Part shown: in pieces, positions 24,437 through 35,018 of the stretch | How positions within the stretch are numbered: position 1 is the first letter of the stretch | Layout of the letters: the number at the start of each line of letters is the position of its first letter | Assembly (NCBI RefSeq): GCF_901827185.1 | Contig: NZ_LR594673.1 | Coordinates: forward strand, 1-64,000 | From: Variovorax sp. PBL-E5 | GTDB lineage: Bacteria > Pseudomonadota > Gammaproteobacteria > Burkholderiales > Burkholderiaceae_C | Direction: 5' to 3' | Length of the DNA: 64,000 nucleotides | Program-made: the position numbers and the translations under genes | Notes under the pieces: model-generated | What the model was told of the DNA's origin: nothing | Seen by the model: only the letters and a program-made list of their open reading frames with translations | Database searches by the model: none

Positions 24437-25600
24437 CTATAGGAGAATCCCCTTGGCCACCGTGTTGCGCTGGATCTCGCTCGTGCCCGTGACGATGCGG
24501 TACATGCGCAGGCGGCGGAAGATGAACTCGACCGGATGGTTGCGCGTGACCCCGACATTGCCGTGAATCTGCACCGCCTTGTCGGCGATCTCGAAGCAGC
24601 GCTCGGAGACGAACAGCTTGCACATCGACGCCTCGGTGCGGATGTCCTCGCCGCCATCGGCCTTCGCCGCCGTCGCCAGCACCATCTGCTCGCAGGCATA
24701 GAGCGCGGTCGCCATGTCGGCCAACATATGCTGGATCGCCTGAAAGCGGCTGATAGGGCCGCCGAACTGCTCCCGGTGCTGCGCATAGTCGATCGAGTGC
24801 CGCAACGCCTGGCGGGCGAGCCCGATCATGGTGGGGCAGTGGAGCAGGCGGTTCACGTTGATGCGGTCCATCGCAATGCGCAGGCCTTCTCCCTCGGTGC
24901 CGATCAGGTTGGCCACGGGTACGCGCACGTTGTCGAAATGGATGTCGGCATCGACGAACTGGCCTGTCATGGGCACGCAGTCGAAGTCGAGCCGCACGCC
25001 CGGTGCCCGCAGATCGATGAACAAGGCGGAGATGCCGCGCGCGCCGTCGTCGGGGTTGGTGACGCAGATGGTGATGGCCACATCGGCGAACGTGGAGGCG
25101 CTGATGTAGTGCTTGTGGCCGTTGATGATGAAGTCGTCGCCATCGCGCACGGCACGCGTGCGGATGCTCGCCGCGTCCGACCCGGAGTGCGGCTCCGTCA
25201 TGGCGAAGCAGATGCCCATCTCGCCCTGGACCACCGGGTCCACGAAGCGCGCCACCTGGTCGGGCGTGGCATACCTGGCGAGCGAGCCGATGCGCGACGG
25301 GCCGCCCCAGTCGCCGAGGACGTGCGGAAAGAGGATGGCGCCCGAAGCGGCCACGTCGTCCTTCAGCAGGCAGAGCTGCGCGAGCGGCAGCCCACGGCCC
25401 CCGAGTTCCACCGGAAGATGGATGCCGTAGAAGCCCAGCTCGCGGCAGCGCCGCCAGACCGAGCCGACCAGCTCGCGCGAGAACCGGTCTTCGTAGCCGA
25501 GGCCGAGCTTGCGCTCGAGCGGGATCAGTTCGCCGTTGAGATACTCTGCGAGTTCGGCGCGGATTTCGGCGATGGACTTGGAACGGGTCGTCTGAAGCAT
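24437..25600 (-). CDS. Acyl-CoA dehydrogenase
   Basis: Encodes 387 residues; ATG 25600 follows GAGGAG. The ACAD signatures CFAMTEPHSGSDAASIRTRA, YAQHREQFGGPISRFQAIQ and VQIHGNVGVTRNHPVEFIFRRLRMYRIVTGTSEIQRN are present. It is an FAD flavoenzyme that forms the alpha-beta double bond of an acyl-CoA. At the place where medium-chain enzymes carry the catalytic base (IYEGT) this protein reads IVTGT, so the base must be elsewhere or the enzyme is unusual. It is divergent from a LysR gene, 56 bases apart. Confidence 0.9.
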   Translation of the reverse strand: MLQTTRSKSIAEIRAELAEYLNGELIPLERKLGLGYEDRFSRELVGSVWRRCRELGFYGIHLPVELGGRGLPLAQLCLLKDDVAASGAILFPHVLGDWGGPSRIGSLARYATPDQVARFVDPVVQGEMGICFAMTEPHSGSDAASIRTRAVRDGDDFIINGHKHYISASTFADVAITICVTNPDDGARGISALFIDLRAPGVRLDFDCVPMTGQFVDADIHFDNVRVPVANLIGTEGEGLRIAMDRINVNRLLHCPTMIGLARQALRHSIDYAQHREQFGGPISRFQAIQHMLADMATALYACEQMVLATAAKADGGEDIRTEASMCKLFVSERCFEIADKAVQIHGNVGVTRNHPVEFIFRRLRMYRIVTGTSEIQRNTVAKGILL

Positions 25601-25656
25601 GAGAAGCTCCTCGGGAGCGCAAGGCAGGACCCTGTGCGCCAGGTTAAGGAAAAACG

Positions 25657-26571
25657 ATGAGACTGGACGACCTTCGCTACTTCATCGCGGTGGCCGAACA
25701 AGCCCATGTGGGACGTGCGGCGCAACGCCTGGGCGTCAGCCAGCCGGCGTTGACGAAGGGCGTCCAGCGCCTGGAGCAGGCCCTGGGCCTGACGCTCTTC
25801 GACCGCGGGCCTCGAGGCATGGCGCTGACCGGCGTGGGGACGCTCTTCTTCGAGCGTGCGCGGCACCTGTGCACGGGCCTCGACGAAGCGGTGCAGGAAG
25901 CGAGCGACCTGCACCTGGGCAGCATTGGGACGATACGGATCGGCGTCTCGCCGATCTTTGCCGATGCGCTGGCCGCGCAGACCTTCGCCTTGCTTCGGCA
26001 GCAGCGGCCTGGTGCCAAGGCGAGGATGGCCATCAGCCTGAATGACACCCTGCTGGCATCGCTGCGGCTCGGCGATCTCGACCTGTCGATCAACGCGCTC
26101 GAAGATGCGCAACCCGAGGGGCTGCTGCAGGAGCCTTTGTTCGATGACGAACTGTGCGTGGTGCTGCGAGAGGATCATCCGCTGTTGTCGCGCAGCCATC
26201 TGCGGCTGGCCGATCTCGCGCATTGCTCCTGGGCGCTGCCGGGCGTGGAAGTGCTGGCGCGCCGGCGCGTCGAGGCGCGCTTTGCCGAGCAGGGTCTGCC
26301 GCCGCCCGACGTCGTGCTGCAGCTCGACACCTCGATCACGCTCGCCTCGTCCGTCGTGAGACACAGCGACCTGCTCTCGGTGATGAGCCGCTTTTCCCTG
26401 CGGCTGCCGGCCGGCCGTGGACTGGTGCCGCTGCCGCTCACCGATGCCGCGTGGCCGCGCCGCGTCGGTGTCGTCACGCGCGCCGGAGCCTACATGTCGC
26501 CGCTGGTGCATCGCTTCATCGAGCTGTTGCGTGAGCGCTCGCAGGATTTCCGCGTGAACGACGCTCACTGA
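25657..26571 (+). CDS. LysR-family transcriptional regulator
   Basis: Encodes 304 residues. The N-terminal HTH is MRLDDLRYFIAVAEQAHVGRAAQRLGVSQPALTKGVQRLE, with an effector domain of periplasmic-binding type after residue 90. It is divergent from the acyl-CoA dehydrogenase gene, so that gene is the likely target. Its 3' end overlaps by seven bases the 3' end of the convergent Bug receptor gene. Confidence 0.9.
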   Translation: MRLDDLRYFIAVAEQAHVGRAAQRLGVSQPALTKGVQRLEQALGLTLFDRGPRGMALTGVGTLFFERARHLCTGLDEAVQEASDLHLGSIGTIRIGVSPIFADALAAQTFALLRQQRPGAKARMAISLNDTLLASLRLGDLDLSINALEDAQPEGLLQEPLFDDELCVVLREDHPLLSRSHLRLADLAHCSWALPGVEVLARRRVEARFAEQGLPPPDVVLQLDTSITLASSVVRHSDLLSVMSRFSLRLPAGRGLVPLPLTDAAWPRRVGVVTRAGAYMSPLVHRFIELLRERSQDFRVNDAH

Positions 26572-27539
26572 TTCTGCAGGTTCAGCTTCTGGATGATCGG
26601 CTTGTAGCGCCGCACCTCGCGCTCGTTGAACTCGCGCATCTCGGCTGGCGTGCCGGGCGTCGCGATGAAGGACTCGCGCTCGAACAGCTTGAGAATCTCG
26701 GGCGACTTCAGGGCCGCTGCGGCCGAGGTGTTGAGACGCGACACGACAGCCTCCGGCGTGTTGCGCGGAACCGCCAGGCCGGCCCAGCTGCCGGCATCCA
26801 GATCCGGCATGCCGAGTTCTGCGATCGCCGGCACTTGCGGCAGCGCCGGCGAGCGCGCCTTGCTCGTGACCGCGAGCCCGACCACCTTGCCGCCGCGGAT
26901 GAACTCCAGCGCCGGCCCGACGGCGATGATGCCAAGATCGATCTGGCCACCGATCAGGTCGGTCATGACATTGGCGCCGCCCTTGTAGGGCACGTGCAGC
27001 ACGTCCAGCCCGAAGTGGTCCTTGATGATCTCGAAGGTCAGGTGCATCGAGGTGCCGACGCCGGGCGAGCCGTAGGAGAGCCTGGCACCATCCTTCACGC
27101 GCTGGCGCAGCTGCGCGAAGCTGGTGATGCCGAGCTTCGGCGAGGCCATGATCACGTGCGGAGAAATGCTCAGCCGCGACACGGGCGCGAAGTCGTTGAC
27201 CGGGTCGTAGTCGAGCTTCTTGTACAACTCACGAGCGACGGAATAGTTGCCGCCGTACATCAGCATCGTCTGACCGTCGGGCCGGGCGCGCGCCACCCGC
27301 GAGGCCGCGATGTTGCCGCCCGCGCCGCCGATGTTCTCGACGATCACCGGCTGCCTGAGGTCGGCGGACATCGGCCTCGCGACCTGCCGTGCGATGGTGT
27401 CGAACTGGCCGCCGGCAGAGAAGGGCACCACCAGCGTGACCGGTCCCGAGGGATAGGCGGCCGCATGCGATGTCATCGGCCATGCGGCGCTCGCAAGCAG
27501 AGTGGAAAGCCATTGGCGGCGGCTCATGTCGAGATGCAT
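26565..27539 (-). CDS. Bug-family (TctC) periplasmic substrate-binding protein
   Basis: Encodes 324 residues; ATG 27539 follows AGGAGAC. The N-terminus MSRRQWLSTLLASAAWPMTSHAA shows twin basic residues and a signal peptide, resembling a Tat-type signal but without a full twin-arginine consensus. Binding loops are PFSAGGQFDTIARQ and VIVENIGGAGGNIAASRVARARPDGQTML. It is divergent from an acyl-CoA ligase gene with about 200 bases between, which suggests that both serve one substrate. Confidence 0.92.
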   Translation of the reverse strand: MHLDMSRRQWLSTLLASAAWPMTSHAAAYPSGPVTLVVPFSAGGQFDTIARQVARPMSADLRQPVIVENIGGAGGNIAASRVARARPDGQTMLMYGGNYSVARELYKKLDYDPVNDFAPVSRLSISPHVIMASPKLGITSFAQLRQRVKDGARLSYGSPGVGTSMHLTFEIIKDHFGLDVLHVPYKGGANVMTDLIGGQIDLGIIAVGPALEFIRGGKVVGLAVTSKARSPALPQVPAIAELGMPDLDAGSWAGLAVPRNTPEAVVSRLNTSAAAALKSPEILKLFERESFIATPGTPAEMREFNEREVRRYKPIIQKLNLQNQ

Positions 27540-27736
27540 CGTGTCTCCTGGACGGGTTCGTGCCGCAAGTTTCGGCCAGGGGCGAGGCCGCGGCGATAGC
27601 GGATGCGGGCGGATCCATAACCGTACGGAATGGCGTTGCGCGATAACGCCGCGGCATCGGGGCCGCGAGATGCCTTATCGGCGGCGACGCGCGCCGCTCC
27701 TAGCATGCGCGCATTCCCAATTCCTCAGGATCACGC

Positions 27737-29293
<1,557 letters not shown>

Positions 29294-29309
29294 TGCAGGA
29301 GTCGGTCGA

Positions 29310-29605
29310 GTGCAGGCCAATGCTCGGCAGATGCGCGAATTTCGCAGACGCATTCAGAGCGTCTTTCAGGACCCGTATGCGTCGTTGAACCCACGCAGAG
29401 GCATTCGGCAGGCGCTGTCGGAGCCGTTGCATGTGCATCGCCTGGGTTCGCCGGCCGAGATCGAGGCCAAGGTGCGGAGCACGATCCTGGAAGTCGGCCT
29501 CACCGTCGCGGTGCTGGACAAGTATCCCCATGAATTTTCGGGTGGCCAGCGTCAGCGGGGCGGCCCAGAGCGCTGATGCTGGACCCCAAGATGATCACGG
29601 ATCAG
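29310..29605 (+). pseudogene. Oligopeptide/dipeptide ABC ATPase fragment
   Basis: The frame reads MREFRRRIQSVFQDPYASLN (Q-loop) through DKYPHEFSGGQRQR (signature) and is frameshifted right after it; the next frame continues LMLDPKMI. Walker A at the start and Walker B at the end are absent. It is an internal piece of a DppF/OppF-type ATPase. Confidence 0.8.
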
Positions 29606-30408
29606 CCGGGCCGTCGTGACTGCCGACGGAAGGCAGCGGGAGTGACGCCCATACGCTGCGCGAATGCCTTGCCGAAGGCGGACTCGGACGCATAGCCGAC
29701 CCGCTCAGCCACGTCCGCCGTCGACATCTGGCCCCGTGCCAGCAGATCGCGTGCTACCTGCATGCGCAACAGCGTCAGCAGTTCCAGCGGCGATGTCGCA
29801 CCACGCGACGCAAAGTGACGCGCGAAGGTGGCGCGCGACATCATGGCCTGATCAGCCAGGTTGGCGACGGGCCACGGCCGTTCAGGATGCTGCAGCATGG
29901 CCAGCACCACGCGACTGAGACGCGGATCGCCGAGCAGCACGAGCAGCACGAGCAGCGACGCCGGCATGCCTTCACGCTGCGCGTGCGCACGCAGGACTAG
30001 GATGAACAGGGCTTGGCTGAGCGCGGTGACGATGGCCAGTGCACCGGGCTGCCCATGGAACGCCTCGGAGCGCACCAGCTCGACGTCCCCTTCCGTGTTG
30101 TGCCTTACCGGCAGCATGCCGTCCATCTTCATTCGCATTGGCCTGGCAGGAGCGTTCGTGCCAACGCTGCGCACGAGGTGCGCGCTGCCGCGCGGCAGCA
30201 TCAGGAAATCGCCTGCGCCGAGGCTGGTGGTGCGACCATCCGGCAACTGTACGGCAGCGCGCCCGGCGAGCACCAGATGGAACGGCGTGCGGCCTCGCCG
30301 AGGCTCAGGCTGCAGTCCTGGCCAGAGCGAACGCCGCGCGAGGCGGTGCAAGTAAAAGCTTCTGCGTGCGAAAGAAAAATGCGCTGGCGATGCGCGACGC
30401 AGCTGCAC
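29602..30408 (-). CDS. AraC-family transcriptional regulator with cupin domain
   Basis: Encodes about 268 residues if GTG 30408 is the start, which is uncertain. A cupin-like sensing part (FHLVLAGRAAVQLPDGRTTSLGAGDFLMLPRGSAHLVRS) is followed by two AraC helix-turn-helices (WPVANLADQAMMSRATFARHFASR and STADVAERVGYASESAFGKAFAQRMGVTPAAFR). It belongs to the AraC_binding cupin_6 type often linked to redox or detoxification genes. It is divergent from the TauD-like dioxygenase gene with almost no space between the start codons, so the control regions must overlap coding DNA or one start lies further in. Confidence 0.82.
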   Translation of the reverse strand: MQLRRASPAHFSFARRSFYLHRLARRSLWPGLQPEPRRGRTPFHLVLAGRAAVQLPDGRTTSLGAGDFLMLPRGSAHLVRSVGTNAPARPMRMKMDGMLPVRHNTEGDVELVRSEAFHGQPGALAIVTALSQALFILVLRAHAQREGMPASLLVLLVLLGDPRLSRVVLAMLQHPERPWPVANLADQAMMSRATFARHFASRGATSPLELLTLLRMQVARDLLARGQMSTADVAERVGYASESAFGKAFAQRMGVTPAAFRRQSRRPG

Positions 30409-30411
30409 ACA

Positions 30412-31347
30412 ATGAACTCCATCACATCGCCAGGAGTTCACTTGAAGATCGCACCATTCTCGAACGGCTTCGGCGCCGATGTCCTGGGCGTCGACCCGCA
30501 TCTCCAGCTCGACGACGACGAGATCGCCCAGGTCCGGAGGGCCTGGCACCTGCACTCGATCCTTCGCTTCCGGCGGCTCGAAGTCACCCCCGATGAACAC
30601 ACGCGGTTCAGCCGCCGGCTCGGCAAGCTGCACATCATGACCCCGCTCAAGTTCAACCTCGAGGGGTACCCCGAGGTCTTCGTGGTGTCCAACGCCAGCA
30701 AGCGCAACCCTGACGAGCCGGTGGGCAAGTCTGCCGGGGAAGTCGGCCTGCGACGCGCCGGGGAGGGCTTCCACACCGATGGCGAGGACAAGGCCATCCC
30801 CAACGCGGGCTCCATGCTCTACGCCGCCCAGGTCCCGCCCGAGAAGGGCGACACGCTCTTCGTCGACATGTACGCGGCGTACGAGGCGCTGCCTTCGCAA
30901 GTGAAAAGCCTGATCGCGGGCCGGCGCGCACGCTACAGCCGCATCGATCTGCATCCAGTGCACTACCCCCACATGGATCCGCTCACGCCTGAGCAGAAGT
31001 TGGAGCGGCCGGACGTGTTTCACCCTCTCGCCCGGGCGCATCCGTATTCCGGTCGGACGGCCCTGTACATCGGTCGCTGGGCCTGCGATATCGAAGGTCT
31101 GCCTGTCGAAGAAGGCCGCGCGTTGATCCGATATCTGCAGGACTTTGCCAAGCAGCCGAAGTTCATCTACACCCAGAAGTGGCAGAAGGGCGATGCGATC
31201 CTCTGGGACAACCGCTGTACGCAGCATTGCGCGACCGGCTTCGACGATGAACGGTATGTGCGCACGATGTACAGAACCACGCTGGAAGGCGAAACGCCGT
31301 TGATGGCGCGCACGCCGGTGCGGCTCAAGCTGGAAGAATTCGCGTGA
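30412..31347 (+). CDS. TauD/TfdA-like Fe(II)/2-oxoglutarate dioxygenase
   Basis: Encodes 311 residues from ATG 30412. A TTG at 30442, preceded by AGGAG, is a credible alternative start. Iron ligands fit FHTDGE (HxD) and the distal histidine near NRCTQHCATGFD, and RTMYRTTLEG carries the 2-oxoglutarate-binding arginine. Relatives hydroxylate substrates such as taurine, alpha-ketoglutarate-dependent herbicides or alkyl sulfates, often releasing the attached group. Its stop overlaps the start of a LysR gene (GTGA), and it appears to be the first gene of an operon running to 33773. Confidence 0.85.
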   Translation: MNSITSPGVHLKIAPFSNGFGADVLGVDPHLQLDDDEIAQVRRAWHLHSILRFRRLEVTPDEHTRFSRRLGKLHIMTPLKFNLEGYPEVFVVSNASKRNPDEPVGKSAGEVGLRRAGEGFHTDGEDKAIPNAGSMLYAAQVPPEKGDTLFVDMYAAYEALPSQVKSLIAGRRARYSRIDLHPVHYPHMDPLTPEQKLERPDVFHPLARAHPYSGRTALYIGRWACDIEGLPVEEGRALIRYLQDFAKQPKFIYTQKWQKGDAILWDNRCTQHCATGFDDERYVRTMYRTTLEGETPLMARTPVRLKLEEFA

Positions 31348-32288
31348 ACATCCGCTTCCTCGAGACCGTGCTGTGGCTCGCGCAGCTGCGAACGATCAAG
31401 GCCACTGCCGATCGTCTCTGCATCACCCACACGGCCATCTCCAGCCGCATCGCCTCGATCGAGCAGGACCTGGGCGTCAGCCTCTTCACCCGCTCGGCGC
31501 AGGGCTTCGAGCCGACGGACGACGGACTGCGCTTCATCGAGGAGGCAAGCAAGATCGTGGATGCCTACCAGCGGCTGCGGCGGGTCATGCTCGACCCGGG
31601 CCGGGTACGCGGCACGCTTCGGATCGGCTCGGTCAGCACCCTCATACCCACGGTCTTCTCCATCCTGGGCAAGACGCTGCGCGAGGAGTACCCGCACGTT
31701 TCCCTCGTCATCAGCACGGACCTCCCGGAGCGACTCCTGAAGGACTTTCGCAGCGGCCGGCTCGACCTGCTGCTCACGTCGAGTTGGCCTGACGACCCGC
31801 ACTTCGATGTGGTGCCGCTTTGCAAGGTCGCCATGGGTTGGGTCGCGAGCGAGCAGCTCGGCATCGACACCCACAGGCCACTGACCCCTGATCAGCTTGC
31901 TGCGTATCCCATCATCGGCTACCCGGCAGGGACCGAATCGCAAATGCGGATAGACGCGTACTTCTCCGGCATCGGGCGCGAGCTCGTTCTCCACGCCGGG
32001 AACGGGCTGCCAAGCAACCTGCAGATGGCGAAGTCCTGCATCGGAATCGCGGCCGTGCCCAAGGTGGCGGCGCGCGGCGACCTGAACCGCGGGGACCTGG
32101 TGCTGGTCCCGACCACGCAGCCCTACCCCGACGTCGGCTACGCCGCACTGTTCCTGCGCGATGGAGACAACGATCTCCCCCGCGCCATCGCGGCACTCGC
32201 CCGCCAAGCCGCCGCGCAATTCTGCGAGGCATCCGATCCTTCCGACGCCTGGCCCATGGATGCGTCGGACAACCCAGAGCAAGCATGA
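31344..32288 (+). CDS. LysR-family transcriptional regulator
   Basis: Encodes 314 residues from GTG 31344. The HTH is MNIRFLETVLWLAQLRTIKATADRLCITHTAISSRIASIEQ, and the effector domain follows. Unusually for LysR regulators it is not divergent from its likely targets. It lies inside an operon, overlapping the dioxygenase stop upstream and the hydrolase start downstream by four bases each. Its level is therefore tied to that of the enzymes. Confidence 0.9.
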   Translation: MNIRFLETVLWLAQLRTIKATADRLCITHTAISSRIASIEQDLGVSLFTRSAQGFEPTDDGLRFIEEASKIVDAYQRLRRVMLDPGRVRGTLRIGSVSTLIPTVFSILGKTLREEYPHVSLVISTDLPERLLKDFRSGRLDLLLTSSWPDDPHFDVVPLCKVAMGWVASEQLGIDTHRPLTPDQLAAYPIIGYPAGTESQMRIDAYFSGIGRELVLHAGNGLPSNLQMAKSCIGIAAVPKVAARGDLNRGDLVLVPTTQPYPDVGYAALFLRDGDNDLPRAIAALARQAAAQFCEASDPSDAWPMDASDNPEQA

Positions 32289-33100
32289 AAGTCTCCCTGA
32301 TCCAGATGAACTCCGTCGCCGACAAGGCGCGCAATGTCGCAGACGCCCATCGGCTGGCCCGCAAGGCGGTCGAGATCGACGGCGCGGAGCTGGTGGTGTT
32401 CCCGGAACACTTCGACTGGGCCGGCGGTAGCGTCGCCGAGAAAGTCGCGGCCGGAGAAGATGTACGAGGCGGGCCGGCCTACGACATGTGCCAGCGACTG
32501 GCGCGCGACTGCCAGATCCATGTCCACAGCGGCAGCTTCTACGAGACTGCCGCCGGGCTGGGCCGCGTCTACAACACGACCGTGGTCTTCAACCCCGAAG
32601 GCGAGGAGATCGGGCGCTATCGCAAGATTCATCTGTTCGACATCCACACGCCCGATGGATTGCGCTACGGGGAGTCCGACTCCGTCCTGGCAGGATCGGA
32701 AACCTGCGTGATCGACATCCACGGGTTTCGCATGGGATTGGCCATCTGCTACGACCTCCGATTTCCGGAGCTGTTCCAGAAGCTGATGCGCGATGGCGCG
32801 GACGTGATCGTGCTGCCCGCCGCCTTCACCCTGCAGACCGGCAAAGACCACTGGGAGGTGCTGTGTCGAGCAAGGGCCATCGAGACGCAGTGCTATTTCC
32901 TTGCCGCGGCGCAGATAGGCGCGCTAGAACAAGACGGTGAGACTCGATATACATACGGCCACTCTCTCTTCTGTGACCCGTGGGGGCACGTGATCGCGCG
33001 CGCATCCGATCAGGTCGGAATCGTATCCGCCAGACTTGATCGAGGTTTGATAGCCAAGACACGCAAACAGATCCCTCTAGCGCAACACAAGGTTCTCTGA
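32285..33100 (+). CDS. Carbon-nitrogen hydrolase (nitrilase superfamily)
   Basis: Encodes 271 residues. The catalytic triad is visible: E in VVFPEHFDW, K in YRKIHLFD and C in LAICYDLRFPELF. The overall pattern is that of Nit-like omega-amidases and related amidohydrolases, which cleave non-peptide C-N bonds of small amides. It overlaps the LysR stop by ATGA and is one base from the RraA-like gene. Together these suggest breakdown of a nitrogen-containing organic acid, with the amide step here. Confidence 0.88.
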   Translation: MKVSLIQMNSVADKARNVADAHRLARKAVEIDGAELVVFPEHFDWAGGSVAEKVAAGEDVRGGPAYDMCQRLARDCQIHVHSGSFYETAAGLGRVYNTTVVFNPEGEEIGRYRKIHLFDIHTPDGLRYGESDSVLAGSETCVIDIHGFRMGLAICYDLRFPELFQKLMRDGADVIVLPAAFTLQTGKDHWEVLCRARAIETQCYFLAAAQIGALEQDGETRYTYGHSLFCDPWGHVIARASDQVGIVSARLDRGLIAKTRKQIPLAQHKVL

Positions 33101-33101
33101 G

Positions 33102-33773
33102 ATGAAAAAGTTTCGCATTGGGGCGATGCCTTCGCCCATTTCGGACTCCGTGAAACAGAGGCTATCGGAAGTGGAAACCGCTACGGTCGGGCACATTCGG
33201 CAATGGGGGTTCATGGATCCGGAGATCCAAGCGCTGCGCCACACGCGCCGAGTAGTCGGTGTCGCGGTGACCCTGGCATTGCCGGCGCAGGATTCCACGT
33301 TGTTGCACCACACCCTCGGCCTGTTGCGACCGGGGCACATCGTGGTCATCGATCGCCTGGGCGATCGCAAGCACGCATGCTGGGGTGGCGGCGTCACGAA
33401 TGCGGCGCATGCGTCCGGGGCCACGGCTGCCATTGTCGATGGGATGTGTACCGACCCGCTGGAGATTGCAGAGCTGCAATTCCCGGTTTGGTGCCGAGGA
33501 ATCACACCCATCACCACGCGCATCTACGACCTGGGTGGCATGTTGAACATGCCTGTGTCATGTGGCGGAGCGGTCGTGAACCCCGGTGACATCATCCTGG
33601 CCGACGAAAACGGGGTGCTCGTGCTGTCGCCGGACGAGGTCGACGAAGTAGCCGAATACGCCCTTGCCAAGCAGCAGCGCGGCATGGAGAACGTGCGCCG
33701 CATCCACGAGGGAACCCGCCTGGGCGATCTGTCTGGTGCCACGAAGTTCGTAAAACGGGATGCGATCGATTGA
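33102..33773 (+). CDS. RraA-like protein (possible aldolase/decarboxylase)
   Basis: Encodes 223 residues. The core WGGGVTNAAHASGATAAIVDGMCTDPLEIAELQFPVWCRGITP and the C-terminal VNPGDIILADENGVLVLSPDEV match the RraA/HMG-CHA aldolase fold. In catabolic settings members are 4-hydroxy-4-methyl-2-oxoglutarate aldolases or oxaloacetate decarboxylases, not RNase inhibitors. The aldolase-type GGx(R)D motif is represented by IVDGMCTD, with the usual arginine not conserved, so activity is uncertain. Confidence 0.8.
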   Translation: MKKFRIGAMPSPISDSVKQRLSEVETATVGHIRQWGFMDPEIQALRHTRRVVGVAVTLALPAQDSTLLHHTLGLLRPGHIVVIDRLGDRKHACWGGGVTNAAHASGATAAIVDGMCTDPLEIAELQFPVWCRGITPITTRIYDLGGMLNMPVSCGGAVVNPGDIILADENGVLVLSPDEVDEVAEYALAKQQRGMENVRRIHEGTRLGDLSGATKFVKRDAID

Positions 33774-33865
33774 GGCTGTTCCTGGCGCGCGATGAACAGA
33801 AGACAGCTGATCTTTTTTCTTGCGTAGCGGTTTCCCCTGCGCAAACCCCATTCTGAAAGATTCCC

Positions 33866-34840
33866 ATGAAGAAAATCGTGATCGGCCTGGCCGCAGTGGT
33901 GTTGCTCACTCTCTCGGTGGCGGCCAGAGCCGAGTGGCCCGACAAGCCGATCAGGATCCTGGTGCCGTTCCCTTCGGGCAACTCTTCGGACGTGTCGATG
34001 CGGCTGCTGGGCCAGAAGCTATCGGTGCGCCTCGGCCAGCCCATCGTCGTGGAGAACCGGGTCGGCGCGGGGGGGACCGTCGGGACCGGCCAGGCCGCCA
34101 AAGCTGCCCCTGACGGATATACCTTGGCCATGGGCTCGACCGGACCGCTGGCGATCGCAAGAGCGCTGAGGCCAGACTCATTGCCTTACGACACGGCGAG
34201 GGATTTCATGGTCGTCGGCGCCGTCGCCTGGGCGCCTCAGGTGCTCGTCGTCCGAAAGGACCTTCCGATCGCCAGTTTCCAGGAATTTCTTGCCTACGGA
34301 CGCCGGCCGGACGTCAAGCTGAACTACGGCTCGCCTGGGAATGGGACCACGCCGCATCTCGTCATTGCACAGTTGGTCAACGAGACCCGCATCAACGCGG
34401 AGCACATTCCCTTCCAGGGTGGAACTCAGGCCTTGACCAGCCTCATTGGTGGTCAAATCGATTTCATCTCCGACAACGTTCCCGTGGTCCAAGGTGCCAT
34501 CGCCGGCGGTCGCGTCAGGGCGTTGGCCGTCACCTCGGGCACTCGTATTCCTTCCATGGAGAGTGTGCCGACTCTCAAAGAGCTGGGTGTCAAGGACTTC
34601 GACTTGCAAGGATGGATCCTTCTGATCGCTCCAAAGGGACTTCCGGAGACGATCTCCAGCAAGCTCATCGCGGCGGTCGAGGACGTCATGAAGATGCCGG
34701 ACGTTCGTCAGCGGCTGCTGGAGCTCGGACTGGTTCCCATGGACATGCCGCGCGCCCGTCTGCCGGGATTCCTCCAATCCGAAGCCACGAAGTGGGCTGC
34801 GGTCGTCAAGGTCTCCGGCGCGGCGGAGAGCACTCGCTGA
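33866..34840 (+). CDS. Bug-family (TctC) periplasmic substrate-binding protein
   Basis: Encodes 324 residues. A signal peptide (KKIVIGLAAVVLLTLSVAARA) precedes EWPDKPIRILVPFPSGNSSDVSMRLLGQ and QPIVVENRVGAGGTVGTGQAAKAAPDGYTLAM. The usual aspartate of the first binding loop is preserved in SSDVS. It follows the RraA gene by 92 bases in the same direction and is probably the uptake receptor for the preceding operon. Its 3' end overlaps the opposite-strand DUF2783 gene by 35 bases. Confidence 0.92.
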   Translation: MKKIVIGLAAVVLLTLSVAARAEWPDKPIRILVPFPSGNSSDVSMRLLGQKLSVRLGQPIVVENRVGAGGTVGTGQAAKAAPDGYTLAMGSTGPLAIARALRPDSLPYDTARDFMVVGAVAWAPQVLVVRKDLPIASFQEFLAYGRRPDVKLNYGSPGNGTTPHLVIAQLVNETRINAEHIPFQGGTQALTSLIGGQIDFISDNVPVVQGAIAGGRVRALAVTSGTRIPSMESVPTLKELGVKDFDLQGWILLIAPKGLPETISSKLIAAVEDVMKMPDVRQRLLELGLVPMDMPRARLPGFLQSEATKWAAVVKVSGAAESTR

Positions 34841-35018
34841 GGGGCTGCGCCGCCGCGATGCATTCGAGAAGTACCCCCTGGTCGCCGCACTGGTTCGCCA
34901 GCAGCAGGACCAGGCGCGCGTTGAGATCGGCGCTCTCGGCCTCGGTCAAACCCTCGTGGGCCTCGACCAGCGCGGCATAGAAGCCGTCGGGATCCGGGAT
35001 CCGGAGTTCGGTGTTCAT
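34806..35018 (-). CDS. DUF2783 small protein
   Basis: Encodes 70 residues (NTELRIPDPDGFYAALVEAH then EGLTEAESADLNARLVLLLANQCGD). This is the DUF2783 pattern, a family of small proteins encoded next to flavin-dependent aromatic hydroxylases. Its ATG overlaps the hydroxylase stop (ATGA). The last 12 or so residues overlap the 3' end of the Bug receptor gene on the other strand and look like read-through. A role as an accessory to the monooxygenase is inferred from conserved neighbourhood. Confidence 0.8.
   Translation of the reverse strand: MNTELRIPDPDGFYAALVEAHEGLTEAESADLNARLVLLLANQCGDQGVLLECIAAAQPLSECSPPRRRP

Noticed and set aside
27540..27736. A further copy of the 20-bp dyad in the Bug-ligase divergent gap, because CTAGCAT occurs at about 27701-27707
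   Set aside because: No TGTCGT or ACGACA arm lies 20-21 bp upstream of that heptamer, so it does not fit the regulon pattern.
29602..31227. A 541-codon minus-strand frame covering the AraC gene and the region opposite the TauD-like gene
   Set aside because: Only the part below about 30408 has AraC-like sequence. The rest is antisense to a well-supported dioxygenase gene and has shadow-like composition.
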